In this document: one piece after another, positions 63,538 through 64,000 of the stretch
How the letters are laid out: each line of letters starts with the position of its first letter
How positions within the stretch are numbered: position 1 is the stretch's first letter
Origin: UBA11865 sp963749825
Lineage (GTDB): Bacteria; Chloroflexota; Anaerolineae; Promineifilales; Promineifilaceae
Assembly: GCA_963749825.1 (NCBI GenBank)
Contig: CAVVOI010000016.1
Coordinates: forward strand, 434,001 to 498,000
Reading direction: 5' to 3'
DNA length: 64,000 bases
Translations under genes and position numbers: made by a program
The notes under the pieces: model-generated
Told to the model about the DNA's origin: nothing
Seen by the model: the letters and a program-made list of their open reading frames with translations, nothing else
Database searches by the model: none

Positions 63538-63846
63538 TGATTGTACTCCTTGGCTATTGTGAGCCAAGTCGCACTCTCAGCCCGCTGGTGATTTGCTTGC
63601 CCGCAACCATTGGTCTTGGCGCCGGGATAACTAAGCCATCACATTGTTAGATTGTTTGGCGGATTCTATTGCCGCCCAAACAGCGGCTGAGTATAGCGGC
63701 TTCCCATAATAAAGCGAACTTTCGCGAATTCTCTCATTATTAGGCTGCCGGTCTGGGTTACAAAAGTAGCACAGGCCGGTGGCCTGTTGCAGACTGCCAA
63801 TCTGCGCTACAAAATTGCGCCAGTGCTTGCCCTTTGCTGCAGCAAC
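63538..63846. repeat. Intergenic region with REP-like palindromes
   Basis: 309 bp between the helicase and gnd, both on the minus strand. At 63765-63812 two small palindromes are joined: ACAGGCC-GGT-GGCCTGT and GCAGA...TCTGC, within repeated TTACAAAA/CTACAAAA words. Such paired palindromes are typical of REP-like elements. No gene is visible. Confidence 0.5.
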
Positions 63847-63999
63847 CTAGGCATCATACGTCGTGGCCGTCACGTCCCCACCCTGTCCTGTCCAATTGGT
63901 GTGGAAGAACTCGCCGCGCGGCCTATCAATTCGCTCATAAGTATGAGCGCCAAAATAATCCCGTTGGGCTTGCAATAAATTGGCCGGCAGTCGCTCGCG
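63847..63999 (-). CDS. gnd: 6-phosphogluconate dehydrogenase, C-terminal end (partial)
   Basis: The last 50 codons run off the window edge: RERLPANLLQAQRDYFGAHT, then YERIDRPRGEFFHTNWTG and GGDVTATTYDA before TAG. This C-terminus (AQRDxFGAHTYER, FHTxWTG) is diagnostic of decarboxylating 6-phosphogluconate dehydrogenase of the pentose phosphate pathway. It converts 6-phosphogluconate to ribulose-5-phosphate with NADP reduction. Confidence 0.93.
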   Translation of the reverse strand, partial: RERLPANLLQAQRDYFGAHTYERIDRPRGEFFHTNWTGQGGDVTATTYDA

Positions 64000-64000
64000 C

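Noticed and set aside
63787..63978. 63-codon plus-strand frame at the right edge
   Set aside because: It is antisense to the diagnostic C-terminus of 6-phosphogluconate dehydrogenase.
1..64000. General reassignment of TGA to Trp, Gly or Cys
   Set aside because: TGA serves as the true stop of several intact genes, including the lacI-uroD ATGA overlap and both exporter genes.
1..64000. tRNA genes, including selC, and CRISPR arrays
   Set aside because: No T-loop/acceptor combination and no regularly spaced direct repeats were found; a covariance search would settle the tRNA point.

Overview
The window looks like a chromosomal segment of a free-living bacterium of the Chloroflexota (Anaerolineae/Caldilineae-like). 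This is an inference from gene style, not from a marker gene: acidic Glu/Pro/Ala-rich lipoprotein linkers, multi-GAF/PAS NarL-type kinases, WYL regulators, UroD-like proteins beside sugar ABC genes, and frequent CGGCCG-type words. No rRNA, tRNA, CRISPR array or complete mobile element was recognised. At least seven single-base breaks, mostly at homopolymers, split otherwise intact genes. Some may be assembly errors.

Layout. 1-5.6 kb: minus-strand sugar-uptake operon (LacI regulator, two UroD-like proteins, lipoprotein binding protein, ATPase, permease start). 5.8-8.3 kb: small unknown gene, then an SDR/FAD-oxidoreductase pair. 8.7-24.8 kb: signalling block with two hybrid-free NarL-type kinase/response-regulator pairs, two degenerate stand-alone receiver proteins, an ABC-2 exporter, a holin-like/phosphodiesterase/YIP1 fusion and a chimeric pseudogene. 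25-30.2 kb: two lipoproteins carrying the same META-like module on different enzymes (beta-lactamase-like hydrolase, amidase), and a holin-like membrane protein. 31-34.7 kb: envelope/stress-type genes (membrane protein, alpha/beta hydrolase, YtxH, AIM24-like, tandem-repeat protein). 35-37.4 kb: second ABC-2 exporter. 37.5-46.8 kb: TlpA-like lipoprotein, WYL/toroid/BtrH operon, P450, Lrp plus tyrosine phenol-lyase, and a MerB-like protein. 46.8-64 kb: LuxR-ATPase-TPR regulator, two GH13 enzymes, ClC channel, a third UroD-like protein, RhlE-type helicase and, at the edge, the 3' end of gnd.

The most striking signal is a pair of probable selenoprotein genes. In the TlpA-like lipoprotein (37491-38219, minus) an in-frame TGA takes the place of the first Cys of the thioredoxin CxxC motif (U-I-N-C). 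In the organomercurial-lyase-like gene (46085-46762, plus) an in-frame TGA falls at the position of the catalytic MerB Cys159, and the partner Cys-x-x-Asp is intact. Both TGAs are followed, at bacterial SECIS distance, by a perfect 7-8 bp hairpin with a GGU apical loop. Each reading frame continues with family-typical sequence to a normal TAA or TAG. A Sec-containing MerB-like protein would be a notable selenium/mercury chemistry; no selA, selB, selC or selD lies in this window.
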